Shown one piece after another: positions 25,946 through 34,216 of a stretch of DNA of 64,000 nucleotides; the first letter of the stretch is position 1, and every line of letters begins with the position of its first letter. Under the pieces are notes generated by a model. The model saw only the letters and a program-made list of their open reading frames with translations, was not told the DNA's origin and did not search any database. The translations under genes were made by a program, and so were the position numbers. The DNA comes from Chloroflexia bacterium SDU3-3 (lineage in GTDB: Bacteria > Chloroflexota > Chloroflexia > Chloroflexales > Roseiflexaceae). Location of the stretch: contig WBOU01000009.1 of NCBI GenBank assembly GCA_009268125.1, positions 1 through 64,000 on the forward strand, read 5' to 3'.

Positions 25946-27760
25946 ATGCAGGATCAGAGCAGAATTCGCAATTTCTCGATTGTTGCCCACATTGATCATG
26001 GAAAAACCACTCTTTCCGATCGATTTCTCGAACTAACTGGAACCATCAGCGCGCGCGAGCGCCGCGAGCAGCTGCTCGACGCCATGGACCTTGAGCGTGA
26101 GAAAGGCATCACGATCAAGGCCAAGGCCGTGCGCATGAACTACACCGCCGATAATGGCGAGACCTACGAGCTGAACCTGATCGACTGCCCGGGGCACGTC
26201 GACTTCACCTACGAGGTCTCGCGCGCGCTGGCCGCCTGCGAGGGCGCTATTCTGGTGGTGGATGCCGCCCAGGGCATCGAGGCCCAGACCCTGGCCAATG
26301 TCTACCTGGCGCTAGAGCACAACCTGACGATCATCCCCGTGATCAACAAGATCGACCTGCCCGGCGCAGAGCCGCAGCACGTGGCGCAGGAGGTGGAGGA
26401 TGTGATCGGCCTGCCCAAGGAAGAATGCGTGTTCGCCTCGGCCAAGCAGGGCATCGGCGTGCGCGAGATCCTGGAGGCCGTGATCGAGCGCGTGCCCCCG
26501 CCTGTCGGCGACGCCGACAAGCCTGTGCGCGCCCTGATCTTCGACTCGCACTACGACGCCTACAAGGGCGTGATCGCCTACGTGCGCGTGATGGAGGGCA
26601 CGATCAAGAGCGGCGCGCGCGTGCGCATGATCGGCACCGAGGCCGAGGCCGAGACGCTGGAGATCGGCTCGTTCCGCCCGGCCATGTTCCCCCAGGATGA
26701 GCTCGGCCCCGGCGAGACGGGCTACATCGCCACCGGCCTGAAGGACGTGGGCGAGTGCCAGGTGGGCGACACCATCACCCTGGCAGGCCGCCCCGCCACC
26801 GAGGCGCTCTCCGGCTACCGCCCGGCCAAGCCCATGGTCTTCGCCGGCCTCTACCCCGTCGACTCCATCCAGTATGTCGAGCTGCGCGAGGCCCTGGAGA
26901 AGCTGAAGATGAACGACGCCGCGCTGGCCTTCGAGCCAGAGACCTCGGCGGCGCTGGGCTTCGGCTTCCGCTGCGGCTTCCTGGGCCTGCTGCACATGGA
27001 GATCGTGCGCGAGCGCCTGGAGCGCGAGTACAACCTTGAGCTGCTGATCACCGCGCCCAGCGTGGAGTACCAGGTGCTCCAGACCAACGGCGACATCATC
27101 ACCGTCGACAACCCATCCGAGATGCCCGAGGTCGGCCTGATCTCCAGCATCGAGGAGCCGGTGATGCAGATCAGCATCTTCACGCCCACCCGCTACATCG
27201 GCACGATCATGGAGCTGGTGACGGGCAAGCGCGGCACCTTCGAGACCATGGACTACATCGACCCGACCCGCGTGCACCTGAAGTACCGCATCCCGCTGGG
27301 CGAGATCGTGATCGATTTCTACGACCAGCTGAAGAGCCGCACCCAGGGCTACGCCTCGCTCGACTACGCGCTGGCGGGCTACCAGGAGGCCGATCTGGTC
27401 AAGCTGGACATCCTGGTCGGCGGCCAGCAGGTCGACGCGCTCTCGCTGATCGTCCACCGCGACTTCGCCTACAACCAGGGGCGCGCGCTGGCCGAGAAGC
27501 TGCGCAGCCTCATCCCCCGCCAGCAGTTCGAGGTGCCCATCCAGGCAGCCGTGGGCGCGAAGATCATCGCCCGCGAGACGATCAAGGCCATGCGCAAAGA
27601 TGTGCTGGCAAAATGTTACGGCGGCGACATCACCCGCAAGCGCAAGCTGCTGGAAAAGCAAAAAGAAGGCAAGAAGCGCATGAAGATGGTGGGTAATGTC
27701 GAGATCCCCCAAGAGGCGTTCATGGCTGTGCTCAGCCTGAACGACTCCAAAGGGAAATAG
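25946..27760 (+). CDS. lepA: elongation factor 4 (LepA)
   Basis: A 604-residue translational GTPase. G1 is [10 protein letters not shown] (about 14-23), the switch region [12 protein letters not shown]3 DCPGHVDF, and G4 NKIDLP. The LepA-specific C-terminal domain ends with [28 protein letters not shown], which separates it from BipA and EF-G. LepA back-translocates or remodels stalled ribosomes and aids 30S assembly under ionic stress. Length is typical (about 600). The Shine-Dalgarno is weak. A foldase lipoprotein gene follows 86 nt downstream; many bacteria keep lepA next to signal peptidase instead. Confidence 0.97.
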   Translation: MQDQSRIRNFSIVAHIDHGKTTLSDRFLELTGTISARERREQLLDAMDLEREKGITIKAKAVRMNYTADNGETYELNLIDCPGHVDFTYEVSRALAACEGAILVVDAAQGIEAQTLANVYLALEHNLTIIPVINKIDLPGAEPQHVAQEVEDVIGLPKEECVFASAKQGIGVREILEAVIERVPPPVGDADKPVRALIFDSHYDAYKGVIAYVRVMEGTIKSGARVRMIGTEAEAETLEIGSFRPAMFPQDELGPGETGYIATGLKDVGECQVGDTITLAGRPATEALSGYRPAKPMVFAGLYPVDSIQYVELREALEKLKMNDAALAFEPETSAALGFGFRCGFLGLLHMEIVRERLEREYNLELLITAPSVEYQVLQTNGDIITVDNPSEMPEVGLISSIEEPVMQISIFTPTRYIGTIMELVTGKRGTFETMDYIDPTRVHLKYRIPLGEIVIDFYDQLKSRTQGYASLDYALAGYQEADLVKLDILVGGQQVDALSLIVHRDFAYNQGRALAEKLRSLIPRQQFEVPIQAAVGAKIIARETIKAMRKDVLAKCYGGDITRKRKLLEKQKEGKKRMKMVGNVEIPQEAFMAVLSLNDSKGK

Positions 27761-27846
27761 ATTGCCTAGGCGCGACCTGTCGCGCACCGCACCCGCGCAG
27801 ATCCGCCCGGCGCACAGCCGCGCCCCTGCGCACTGAAGGAGCCACA

Positions 27847-29046
27847 GTGAAGATCAAACATGTGACGATCGTCGGTATTGCCGCCCTCGCGATCAGCGCG
27901 TGCGGTGGCCCCGCCGCCAGCAACACCACGGCCACCGCTGGCGCAGCCGCCAACACCACGGCAGCCCCGGCCGCATCCGCCGCACCCGCCACCGCTGGCG
28001 CTGGTGCCACCGCCGAGGCCGCCACCACCAGCGGCGACCCTGCGCTGGTGGTCGCCAGCGTGGGCAACGCCACGCTCACCCGCGGCGAGCTGGACGCGCG
28101 GATCAAGCGCATCCAGGATGCCGTCGAGAAGCAGTCGCAGGGCGCGCAGAAGCCCACCGCCACCCAGATCGAGCCAAGCCTGGTCGAGCTGTTCTTCGAC
28201 GAGCACCTGACGCTGGCCGTGGCCAAAGACAAGAGCGTGGGCGTGGAAGATGCCGATGTCGAGAACCAGATAAAGAAGATCGACGAGAGCATGAAGGCGC
28301 AGGGCTCGACCCTAGAAGATGCCATCCAGGGCCAGCTGGGATTCGAGAGCTCGACCGACCCCAATTTCCGCCAGCTCGTCACCGCCATCGTGGCCCGCGA
28401 GAAGATCAGCAGCACCCTGGTGACCACCGACACGGTGGAGAAGGAAGTGCGCGCCACGGTGGAGCAGCAGGGCAAAGAGGAGATCGAGAAGGCCAACGTG
28501 CGCCACATCCTGGTGGCCACCGAGGAGGAGGCCAAGAAGGTGATCGAGCGGCTCGACAAGGGCGAGAAGTTCGAGGACCTGGCCAAGGAGCTCTCGACCG
28601 ACCCCGGCTCGAAGGACAACGGCGGGCTCTACGAGAACGTGGAGAAGGGCCAGATGGTCGCCGAGTTCGACAAGGCCACCTTCGAGGATCTGCAGCCCGG
28701 CGAGACCACCAAAGAGCCGGTGAAGACCCAGTACGGCTACCACGTGATGCACCTGGACAGCCGCACCAAGGGGCCGCGCTACACCCCCGAGCAGATCGAG
28801 GAGAACATCAAGCAGCAGCTTGAGTACGCCGTCTACCAGAAGCAGCAGGAGGCCCTGCAGAAGCTGCTGGACGAGAAGCGCGCCGCGCTGAAGACCGCCA
28901 ACCAGCTGGTCGAGCCGGTCTACCCGACGCCCACCGTCGCGGTGCCTGGCGAGCTGCCCAGCGATCTGCAGCCTGCCGAGGGCACCGCCGAGGCCGCCCC
29001 TGAGGCCACCGCCGAGGCCACCGCCGAGGCCACCGTAACGCCGTAG
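27847..29046 (+). CDS. prsA: parvulin-type peptidyl-prolyl isomerase lipoprotein (PrsA/SurA-like)
   Basis: A 399-residue exported foldase. The N-terminus is a lipoprotein signal (IAALAISAC, lipid Cys at 19), followed by an Ala/Thr-rich linker to about 60. A SurA_N-like helical region covers about 65-210. The parvulin (PpiC) domain is at about 215-310 (VRHILVATEEEAKKV, LAKELSTDPGSKDNGGLY, TQYGYHVMHL). The C-terminus is a helical segment and an Ala/Glu/Thr-rich tail of short PEATAEA-like repeats. It would act on proteins outside the membrane. The start is GTG, preceded by AAGGAG at 6 nt. Confidence 0.92.
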   Translation: MKIKHVTIVGIAALAISACGGPAASNTTATAGAAANTTAAPAASAAPATAGAGATAEAATTSGDPALVVASVGNATLTRGELDARIKRIQDAVEKQSQGAQKPTATQIEPSLVELFFDEHLTLAVAKDKSVGVEDADVENQIKKIDESMKAQGSTLEDAIQGQLGFESSTDPNFRQLVTAIVAREKISSTLVTTDTVEKEVRATVEQQGKEEIEKANVRHILVATEEEAKKVIERLDKGEKFEDLAKELSTDPGSKDNGGLYENVEKGQMVAEFDKATFEDLQPGETTKEPVKTQYGYHVMHLDSRTKGPRYTPEQIEENIKQQLEYAVYQKQQEALQKLLDEKRAALKTANQLVEPVYPTPTVAVPGELPSDLQPAEGTAEAAPEATAEATAEATVTP

Positions 29047-29099
29047 CCAACTCTATCGGGGCGGGCCGTGCCCAGCACGCGCCCACCCCCAGCCACACT

Positions 29100-29402
29100 A
29101 TGCGCAGCCTGTATACCCTTCTTGTGAAAGCCATGCTGGCGCTCGCGCTCTGCAGCGCGGCCAGCGAAGCCGCCCTGCCCACCCACACGGCGCAGGCCGC
29201 CGCGCTGGCCGCACCCGCAGCCCAGGAGCCAGGCCCGACCAGCCCCGCCGCCACGCCCCAGCAGGGCAGCCAGCGCAAACGGCTGGAGGCCCCGCCGCTG
29301 CAGCCCCAGGCTGCCGGCCTGCTGATCGGCATCAACCTGCTGGTGGCCGCTGGTATCGTGGGCTTTGCATTCGCCCTGCGCCGCCGACGACAGCGCCAGT
29401 AG
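29100..29402 (+). CDS. small exported single-pass membrane protein, unknown function
   Basis: A 100-residue protein. It has an N-terminal signal-like helix (about 5-25) with a possible cleavage at SEA, an Ala/Pro/Gln-rich middle (about 30-68), a membrane helix (about 71-92, AAGLLIGINLLVAAGIVGFA) and a basic stop-transfer tail (RRRRQRQ). It lies 53 nt after the foldase gene and has no clear Shine-Dalgarno, so it may be coupled or the start may differ. No homologue is recognised. Confidence 0.5.
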   Translation: MRSLYTLLVKAMLALALCSAASEAALPTHTAQAAALAAPAAQEPGPTSPAATPQQGSQRKRLEAPPLQPQAAGLLIGINLLVAAGIVGFAFALRRRRQRQ

Positions 29403-29540
29403 CACACCACGGTCGGCCAGCCATCGCATTCTAGCCCTCCATCCTAGCTCTGATGCCCAAAGGCATAGGGTGTACAACGCCGCAAGCGTCGTATGCTTTG
29501 TGCCTTTGCTATTGCATCTGTATGCGGAGAATCGCTCACC

Positions 29541-30746
29541 ATGTCATCACTTACTAGCATCGAAAATATCTGCAGGGCTATCGGCATCGACCCGCTCGCA
29601 CACGGGCTGCAGATCCTCCGCGCTGCCGACCTCATCCCCAGCCGCGCCCACTGGCCCGAGGCCAGCGCGCCCGCCGATCAAGCCTGGTCCGAGATCCAGG
29701 GCCGAGGCCCCTACCTGCCGCTGCTGCAGCCCTACCCGCTGCTCGCCACCCGCCCCGCCATCCTGGCCGATATGGACGCCAGCTCGCCCTCGGCGCTGGC
29801 CCTGTCGCTCGGGCGGCGCTACCCGCCCAGCCACCCGCTGACCCTGGCCAGCGCCGAGGGCCAGCCGCTGTGGCGCGGCACCCTGGCCGATCTGCCCGCC
29901 CAGCATCCCCAGCCCGGCAGCGCGCTCTACATCGCCCCGCTCGCCCTGCTCGACGACCGCTGGAGCGCCGATGGCCCCACCACGATCATCGCTCGGCTGC
30001 TGGGGCCGAAGGGCTGCCCCTGGGACCGCGAGCAGACCCACCGCTCGCTGCGCAAAGATCTGCTGGGCGAGACCCACGAGGTGCTTGAGGCCATCGACCA
30101 GGGCCAGACCGATGAGCTGGCCGAGGAGCTGGGCGACCTGCTGCTGCAGATCCTGCTCCACGCCGAGATCGGGCGTCAGGCTGGCGAGTTCTCGCTCGAC
30201 GATGTCTACCACCACCTCGCCACCAAGCTCATCCGCCGCCACCCGCATGTGTTCGGCGACGAGACCGCCGAGACCAGCACCGAGGTGTTGAAGGCCTGGG
30301 ACGCGATCAAGCAGGCCGAGCGCCAAGAGCAGGGCAAGGCCGCCCGTGGCACCCTGGATGGCGTGCCCGAGACGCTGCCCGCGCTGGCGCTGGCGCAGGA
30401 CACGGTGAAGAAGGCCGCCAAGGCCGGCTTCGAGGCCGATAGCATCATCTGGGAGATCGACAAGATCTACGAGGAGCTGTCCGAGGTCAACGAGGCGATC
30501 AACCAGCAGCCCGACATCCGATCGCCATCCGACATGCACGAAGAGCTGGGCGACCTGCTGCTGATCATCACCAAGCTGGCCCATCGCCTGAAGATCGATG
30601 CCGAGTCGGCACTGCGCGAGGCCACCGCCAAGTTCCGCAGGCGGTTCCTGGCCATGGAAGCACTGGCCGAGCGCAGAGGGCTGCGCCTCAAGGCGCTGTC
30701 AGATGAGGAGAAGCTCCAGCTCTGGTCCGAGGTGAAGCACAGCTAA
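29541..30746 (+). CDS. mazG: MazG nucleotide pyrophosphohydrolase with truncated YabN-like N-terminus
   Basis: A 401-residue protein. The C-terminal two thirds (about 138-395) contain two MazG repeats: GCPWDREQTHRSLRKDLLGE with EELGDLLLQILLHA, then a second EELGDLLLIITKLAHR. The EExxD-type metal ligands are present. MazG hydrolyses non-canonical or alarmone NTPs. The first 130 residues (GLQILRAADLIPS ... ADMDASSPSALALSLGRRYP) resemble the C-terminal half of the tetrapyrrole-methylase domain fused to MazG in YabN proteins. The N-terminal SAM-binding half is absent, so the methylase must be inactive or repurposed. The ATG has GGAGA about 10 nt upstream. A DUF951 gene follows 23 nt later. Confidence 0.88.
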   Translation: MSSLTSIENICRAIGIDPLAHGLQILRAADLIPSRAHWPEASAPADQAWSEIQGRGPYLPLLQPYPLLATRPAILADMDASSPSALALSLGRRYPPSHPLTLASAEGQPLWRGTLADLPAQHPQPGSALYIAPLALLDDRWSADGPTTIIARLLGPKGCPWDREQTHRSLRKDLLGETHEVLEAIDQGQTDELAEELGDLLLQILLHAEIGRQAGEFSLDDVYHHLATKLIRRHPHVFGDETAETSTEVLKAWDAIKQAERQEQGKAARGTLDGVPETLPALALAQDTVKKAAKAGFEADSIIWEIDKIYEELSEVNEAINQQPDIRSPSDMHEELGDLLLIITKLAHRLKIDAESALREATAKFRRRFLAMEALAERRGLRLKALSDEEKLQLWSEVKHS

Positions 30747-30769
30747 GGCGACCGGAGGGACGCAGCGCT

Positions 30770-31009
30770 ATGGCAGGAACACCAGTACCCATCCACGTAG
30801 GCGATATCATCCAGACCCGCAAGGCCCACCCCTGCGGCGGCGACACCTGGGCCGTGGTGCGGATCGGTGCCGAGATCGGCATACGCTGCACCACCTGCGA
30901 CCGCAAGGTCTTCCTGCCGCGCTCGGTGCTTGAGCGGCGCATCCGCAGGTTTGTCTCGCACGCCCCAGCGCCGCCCGAACACCCCCCAGAAGAGGCCACT
31001 CCCGAATAG
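30770..31009 (+). CDS. DUF951 small zinc-knuckle-like protein
   Basis: A 79-residue protein matching the DUF951 (YyzM-type) pattern: VGDIIQTRKAHPCGGDTWAV, GAEIGIRCTTCDRKVFLPRS, then the basic ERRIRRF helix. The CxxC with the upstream His-Pro-Cys-Gly may bind zinc. The Pro/Glu-rich C-terminal tail is an extension. The Shine-Dalgarno CGGAGGG is strong. It is probably co-transcribed with mazG. The family has no established function. Confidence 0.85.
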   Translation: MAGTPVPIHVGDIIQTRKAHPCGGDTWAVVRIGAEIGIRCTTCDRKVFLPRSVLERRIRRFVSHAPAPPEHPPEEATPE

Positions 31010-31022
31010 CCCGATGAACCGC

Positions 31023-31057
31023 ATTGCGGTCGTCGCCCCCACCCCGATGACCGCAAT
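31023..31057 (+). terminator. hairpin after mazG-DUF951
   Basis: ATTGCGGTCGTCG pairs with CGATGACCGCAAT (one G-U) around a C-rich loop, 14 nt after the DUF951 stop. There is no T run, so it is a possible weak terminator or 3' mRNA stabiliser. Beyond it, 31060-31215 shows no gene. Confidence 0.5.
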
Positions 31058-31218
31058 CGCCCGCATCAGGTGGAGGGGCGGATCGTGTGCGCCCTATCGC
31101 GCTGCGCCGCCCATATCGAAGCCCCACCCGACATGGTGTCACGTGGTCAGGCAGCCGCATGTGGGGGCAGCGACCGTGCATGGCGCTCCCCAAACCTTCT
31201 TTCCTGCCCCCTGAACCC

Positions 31219-31300
31219 TCTTGTCGCCTTCGTGCCCTCGCGTCTTCGTGGTATTCGTTCCCTTTTCTTCCTGCGTGTCTTGGCGTCTTGGTGGTAAATA
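31219..31300 (+). repeat. dispersed CTTGG intergenic repeat, copy 2
   Basis: The segment shows TCGCCTTCGTGCCCTCGCGT, CTTCGTGGTATTCGTT, and then GTGTCTTGGCGTCTTGGTGG followed by TAAAT. It carries the same tracts as the copies at 33966 and 62701 and is single here. Confidence 0.7.
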
Positions 31301-31400
31301 TGGTCTGAACGCACAGGCCCTGGCGTACGCCCTGCCAAGTGGCGCGCTCGTCCATTTCGCGGTATCATTGGGCGAACCCTTTCGAGTGGGCGCAAACGCC

Positions 31401-32750
31401 GTGAAATATCCTACGAGCTACGTTGATAGGTGCCTCCGCCTGCTGCGCGCCGCCATCCTTGCGCTGGCGCTGCTGGCCTGCGCCCTCGCGCCGAGCGCAT
31501 CCCAGGCCGCACCGGCTGGCCCCATCCTCTCCATCCAGGTCGATGGGGTGCTCACCGCCCCATCATTTGACTATATCCGCCGCGCCATCCAGCAGGCCGA
31601 GTCGGCGCGGGCCACCGTGCTGATCATCAACCTGCGCAGCGAGGGCGGGGTGCTGCGCGACGCTCGGGTGCTGGCCCAGGAGATCGCCCAGGCCAAGGTG
31701 CCCGTGGCTGTGTTCGTGGCCCCCGCAGGCACCGACGCCGGGCCAACCGGCGCGATCCTGCTGAGCGCCGCGCATATCAGCGCCATGGCACCCGGCACCA
31801 CCTTCGGCAGCCCCTACCCGCTAGCCCAGATCGACGCCAGCCTAACCCAGCAGACCGCCGACCTGCTGATGGACAGCCTGACCCAGCAGATCCGCCAGTG
31901 GAACGAGGCCCAGGGCCGCAGCACCGCGTGGGTCGATCAGGCGGTGCGCAGCGGGGCCATCTTCACCAACCAGCAGGCGGTAGCCGCAAGCCCGCCCGCC
32001 ATCACCATGGTGGCCGCCGACCAGGCCCAGCTGGTGGCGCAGCTGCACGGGCGCACAGTGGCCCTGGCGGGCGGCGCGCAGGCCACGCTGGCCACACTGG
32101 GCCAGCCCATCCAGCCCATAGCGCCCACCACCTGGGAGGGCCTGCGCATGCTGCTGGCCCAGCCCACCCTGGCCTTTGCCCTGCTGATCATCGGCGCTAT
32201 CCTGGTGTCGCTCGAATTTGCCACGCCGGGCATCACCGTCTTCGCTGGCTCGGGTGCGGTGCTCATCCTGGTGGGGCTGGCCGGGCTGCTCATGCTGCCC
32301 CTGCAGCTGTGGGCGCTGGCCGTGCTGGTGCTGGCCCTGGTGGCGCTGGTGGCCGAATTTGTCACACCCTTCCACGGCGCGCTGGCGGTGGTCGGCATCG
32401 TGCTGATGGTGGTGGCCGGGCTGAACCTGATCGACCCCGCGCAGGCCCCCGGCAGCGGCGTGTCGCTGTGGGCCGTGCTGGGGCTGGCCGTGGCGCTGGG
32501 CGCTGCGGTGGCAGCCGCCGTGGTGCTGGCCCTGCGCGTGCGGGCCAAGCCAGCCGTCACCGGCCAGGAGGCGCTGGTGGGCATGGTGGCCGAGGTGCGC
32601 AGGCCGCTCGACCCGCAGGGCATGGTCTATGTCGACGGCGCACTGTGGAGCGCGATCTGCCAGGATGGCAGCGCCGCCGTGGGCGACCACGTCAAGGTCG
32701 TGGGATTTCACCATATGCAGCTGATTGTCCAACATCTGGACAATGGTTAG
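31401..32750 (+). CDS. NfeD-family membrane protein with ClpP-like protease domain
   Basis: About 449 residues from the suggested GTG. After a signal-like helix (about 12-32) comes a ClpP-class serine-protease domain (about 40-240, ILSIQVDGVLTAPSFDYIRR, NLRSEGGVLRDARVLAQEI, SAMAPGTTFGSPYP). Four to five membrane helices follow (about 258-385), then an OB-fold NfeD domain (GQEALVGMVAEVRRPLDPQG ... AVGDHVKVV). Family members pair with slipins and cleave hydrophobic stomatin tails, as fits the gene 13 nt downstream. The residue expected to be the nucleophilic Ser (usually in an ASAG-like motif) reads GPTG here, so protease activity may be lost or use Thr. The start is uncertain: no ATG or clear Shine-Dalgarno is present and other GTGs lie upstream. 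Confidence 0.82.
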   Translation: MKYPTSYVDRCLRLLRAAILALALLACALAPSASQAAPAGPILSIQVDGVLTAPSFDYIRRAIQQAESARATVLIINLRSEGGVLRDARVLAQEIAQAKVPVAVFVAPAGTDAGPTGAILLSAAHISAMAPGTTFGSPYPLAQIDASLTQQTADLLMDSLTQQIRQWNEAQGRSTAWVDQAVRSGAIFTNQQAVAASPPAITMVAADQAQLVAQLHGRTVALAGGAQATLATLGQPIQPIAPTTWEGLRMLLAQPTLAFALLIIGAILVSLEFATPGITVFAGSGAVLILVGLAGLLMLPLQLWALAVLVLALVALVAEFVTPFHGALAVVGIVLMVVAGLNLIDPAQAPGSGVSLWAVLGLAVALGAAVAAAVVLALRVRAKPAVTGQEALVGMVAEVRRPLDPQGMVYVDGALWSAICQDGSAAVGDHVKVVGFHHMQLIVQHLDNG

Positions 32751-32762
32751 AAGGAGCGATAT

Positions 32763-33623
32763 ATGCCCCTGGCAGCAACAATCCTCTGCGCCGCCGTCTT
32801 CATCTTCATGGTGCTCATGTTGGTGCTCGCCGCAATCAAGATCGTGCCCGAGTACGAGCGCGGCGTGATCTTCCGCCTGGGTCGCCTGGTGGGCGCGCGC
32901 GGGCCGGGTATCTTCTTCCTCATCCCGGTGCTAGAGCGCATGGTGCGCGTGGACACCCGCGTGATCACCATGGACGTGCCCGCGCAGGAGGTGATCACGC
33001 TCGACAACGTGACGATCAAGGTCAACGCGGTGCTGTACTTCATGGTCATCAACCCAGACTGGGCCGTGACCAAAGTGGTGGACTACATCCGCGCCACCAT
33101 GCAGATCGCCCAGACCACGCTGCGCAGCGTGGTGGGCCAGGTCGAGCTGGATGACCTGCTGGCCCAGCGCGAGAAGATCAACCAGAAGCTGCAGCAGATC
33201 ATCGACGAGCAGACCGAGCCGTGGGGCGTGAAGGTGACGATCGTCGAGGTAAAAGATGTGGAGCTGCCCTCCACCATGCAGCGCGCCATGGCCAAGCAGG
33301 CCGAGGCCGAGCGCGAGAAGCGCGCCAAGATCATCCACGCCGAGGGCGAGTTCCAGGCCTCGCAGATGCTCTCCGAGGCTGCCAAGGTCATCTCTGCCGA
33401 GCCGACCTCGCTGCAGCTGCGCTACCTGCAGACGCTGACCGAGATCGCGGTCGAGAAGAACAGCACGATCATCTTCCCGCTGCCGATCGACACGATCACA
33501 CCGTTCATCGAGGGCGCGGTGGGCGCGATGGTCGGCTCGCGCAACCCTGCGCCACGGCCCGCGCCGCAGCCCGCCGCCCCCAGCGAGCCGCCCGCCGCCA
33601 GCCCAGAAACCGAGCGCCTCTAG
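32763..33623 (+). CDS. slipin (SPFH/stomatin-family membrane protein)
   Basis: A 286-residue slipin. It has an N-terminal membrane helix (about 5-25) and then the SPFH/Band 7 domain ([60 protein letters not shown]). A coiled coil follows ([20 protein letters not shown]), then a hydrophobic C-terminal segment and a Pro/Ala tail. Slipins form membrane microdomain scaffolds. The partner NfeD gene directly precedes it; the pair is a conserved membrane quality-control module. The Shine-Dalgarno GAAGGAG is strong. Confidence 0.93.
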   Translation: MPLAATILCAAVFIFMVLMLVLAAIKIVPEYERGVIFRLGRLVGARGPGIFFLIPVLERMVRVDTRVITMDVPAQEVITLDNVTIKVNAVLYFMVINPDWAVTKVVDYIRATMQIAQTTLRSVVGQVELDDLLAQREKINQKLQQIIDEQTEPWGVKVTIVEVKDVELPSTMQRAMAKQAEAEREKRAKIIHAEGEFQASQMLSEAAKVISAEPTSLQLRYLQTLTEIAVEKNSTIIFPLPIDTITPFIEGAVGAMVGSRNPAPRPAPQPAAPSEPPAASPETERL

Positions 33624-33649
33624 CAGCCGCGCTCAGCACCGCGCCCGCA

Positions 33650-33694
33650 GGCCCGCGCATGCAGCTCGCACCCTACGAGCTGCATGCGCGGGCC
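33650..33694 (+). terminator. 19-bp perfect hairpin after the NfeD-slipin pair
   Basis: A 19-base arm (33650-33668) pairs perfectly with 33676-33694 around a 7-nt loop, 26 nt after the slipin stop. Only TT follows, so U-tract support is weak. Confidence 0.6.
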
Positions 33695-33744
33695 TTGGCA
33701 TACCAGGGCATGCTCAACACCCGGGCAAGCCATCGCCGCCAAAG

Positions 33745-33800
33745 CTGCAAGACACCAAGGGTGCTCTTTTCACCACAGAGGCCCAAAGGCACAAAGCAAA
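33745..33800 (-). repeat. dispersed CCAAG/CTTGG intergenic repeat, copy 3
   Basis: The segment contains CAAGACACCAAGGGTGCTCTTT and then CACCACAGAGGCCCAAAGGC. It is oriented opposite to copy 4 at 33966, and the two flank about 165 bp of non-coding sequence. Confidence 0.65.
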
Positions 33801-33965
33801 GAAAGGCCGGAAAATCGGCCCGCCAGCGCTGGGCATGGCCTTCCCGCTGCGGTGAGGATTATGGCCAGCATGCCCATTGGTGCACCTTCGCCGGATGGGC
33901 GAGGCCGCTGGCGTGCACTCGCGGGCCATCACCACGCAATCCACCTTCCCAAACAATCTTTTCTA

Positions 33966-34043
33966 TCCTTGGTGCCTTGGAGTCTTGGTGGTAAACCGAT
34001 CATCCGCTTCCCTCGTGTCTTTGCGTCTTCGTGGTATTCGTCG
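33966..34043 (+). repeat. dispersed CTTGG intergenic repeat, copy 4
   Basis: CCTTGGTGCCTTGGAGTCTT, then GGTGGTAAA, followed by CTCGTGTCTTTGCGTCTTCG and TGGTATTCG. It ends about 24 bp before the extended -10 of pepA. Confidence 0.75.
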
Positions 34044-34066
34044 TGGTTTCCGGCGGCGCGATGCGG

Positions 34067-34075
34067 TGCTATAAT
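34067..34075 (+). promoter_or_regulatory. extended -10 promoter of pepA
   Basis: TGC-TATAAT with no convincing -35. The leader to the pepA ATG is about 135 nt. The 33624-34216 intergenic region holds a terminator, two inverted repeat copies and this promoter. Confidence 0.65.
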
Positions 34076-34216
34076 GCCCATATGTGGCCTGCCAGCGCCC
34101 CCACCGGGGCCACAGACCGCAGCGAAACCCTTTGGCTCAGCCTGGCATCGCGGAGCGCCCCCAACCGCCGCTCCCACAACCACGGAGTTACGAGCCTGTA
34201 GCGAAACGGCACGGCA

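Noticed and set aside
26312-27787. 491-codon open frame opposite lepA
   Set aside because: Same cause: GC-driven antisense frame over a clear translational GTPase, with no recognisable domain.
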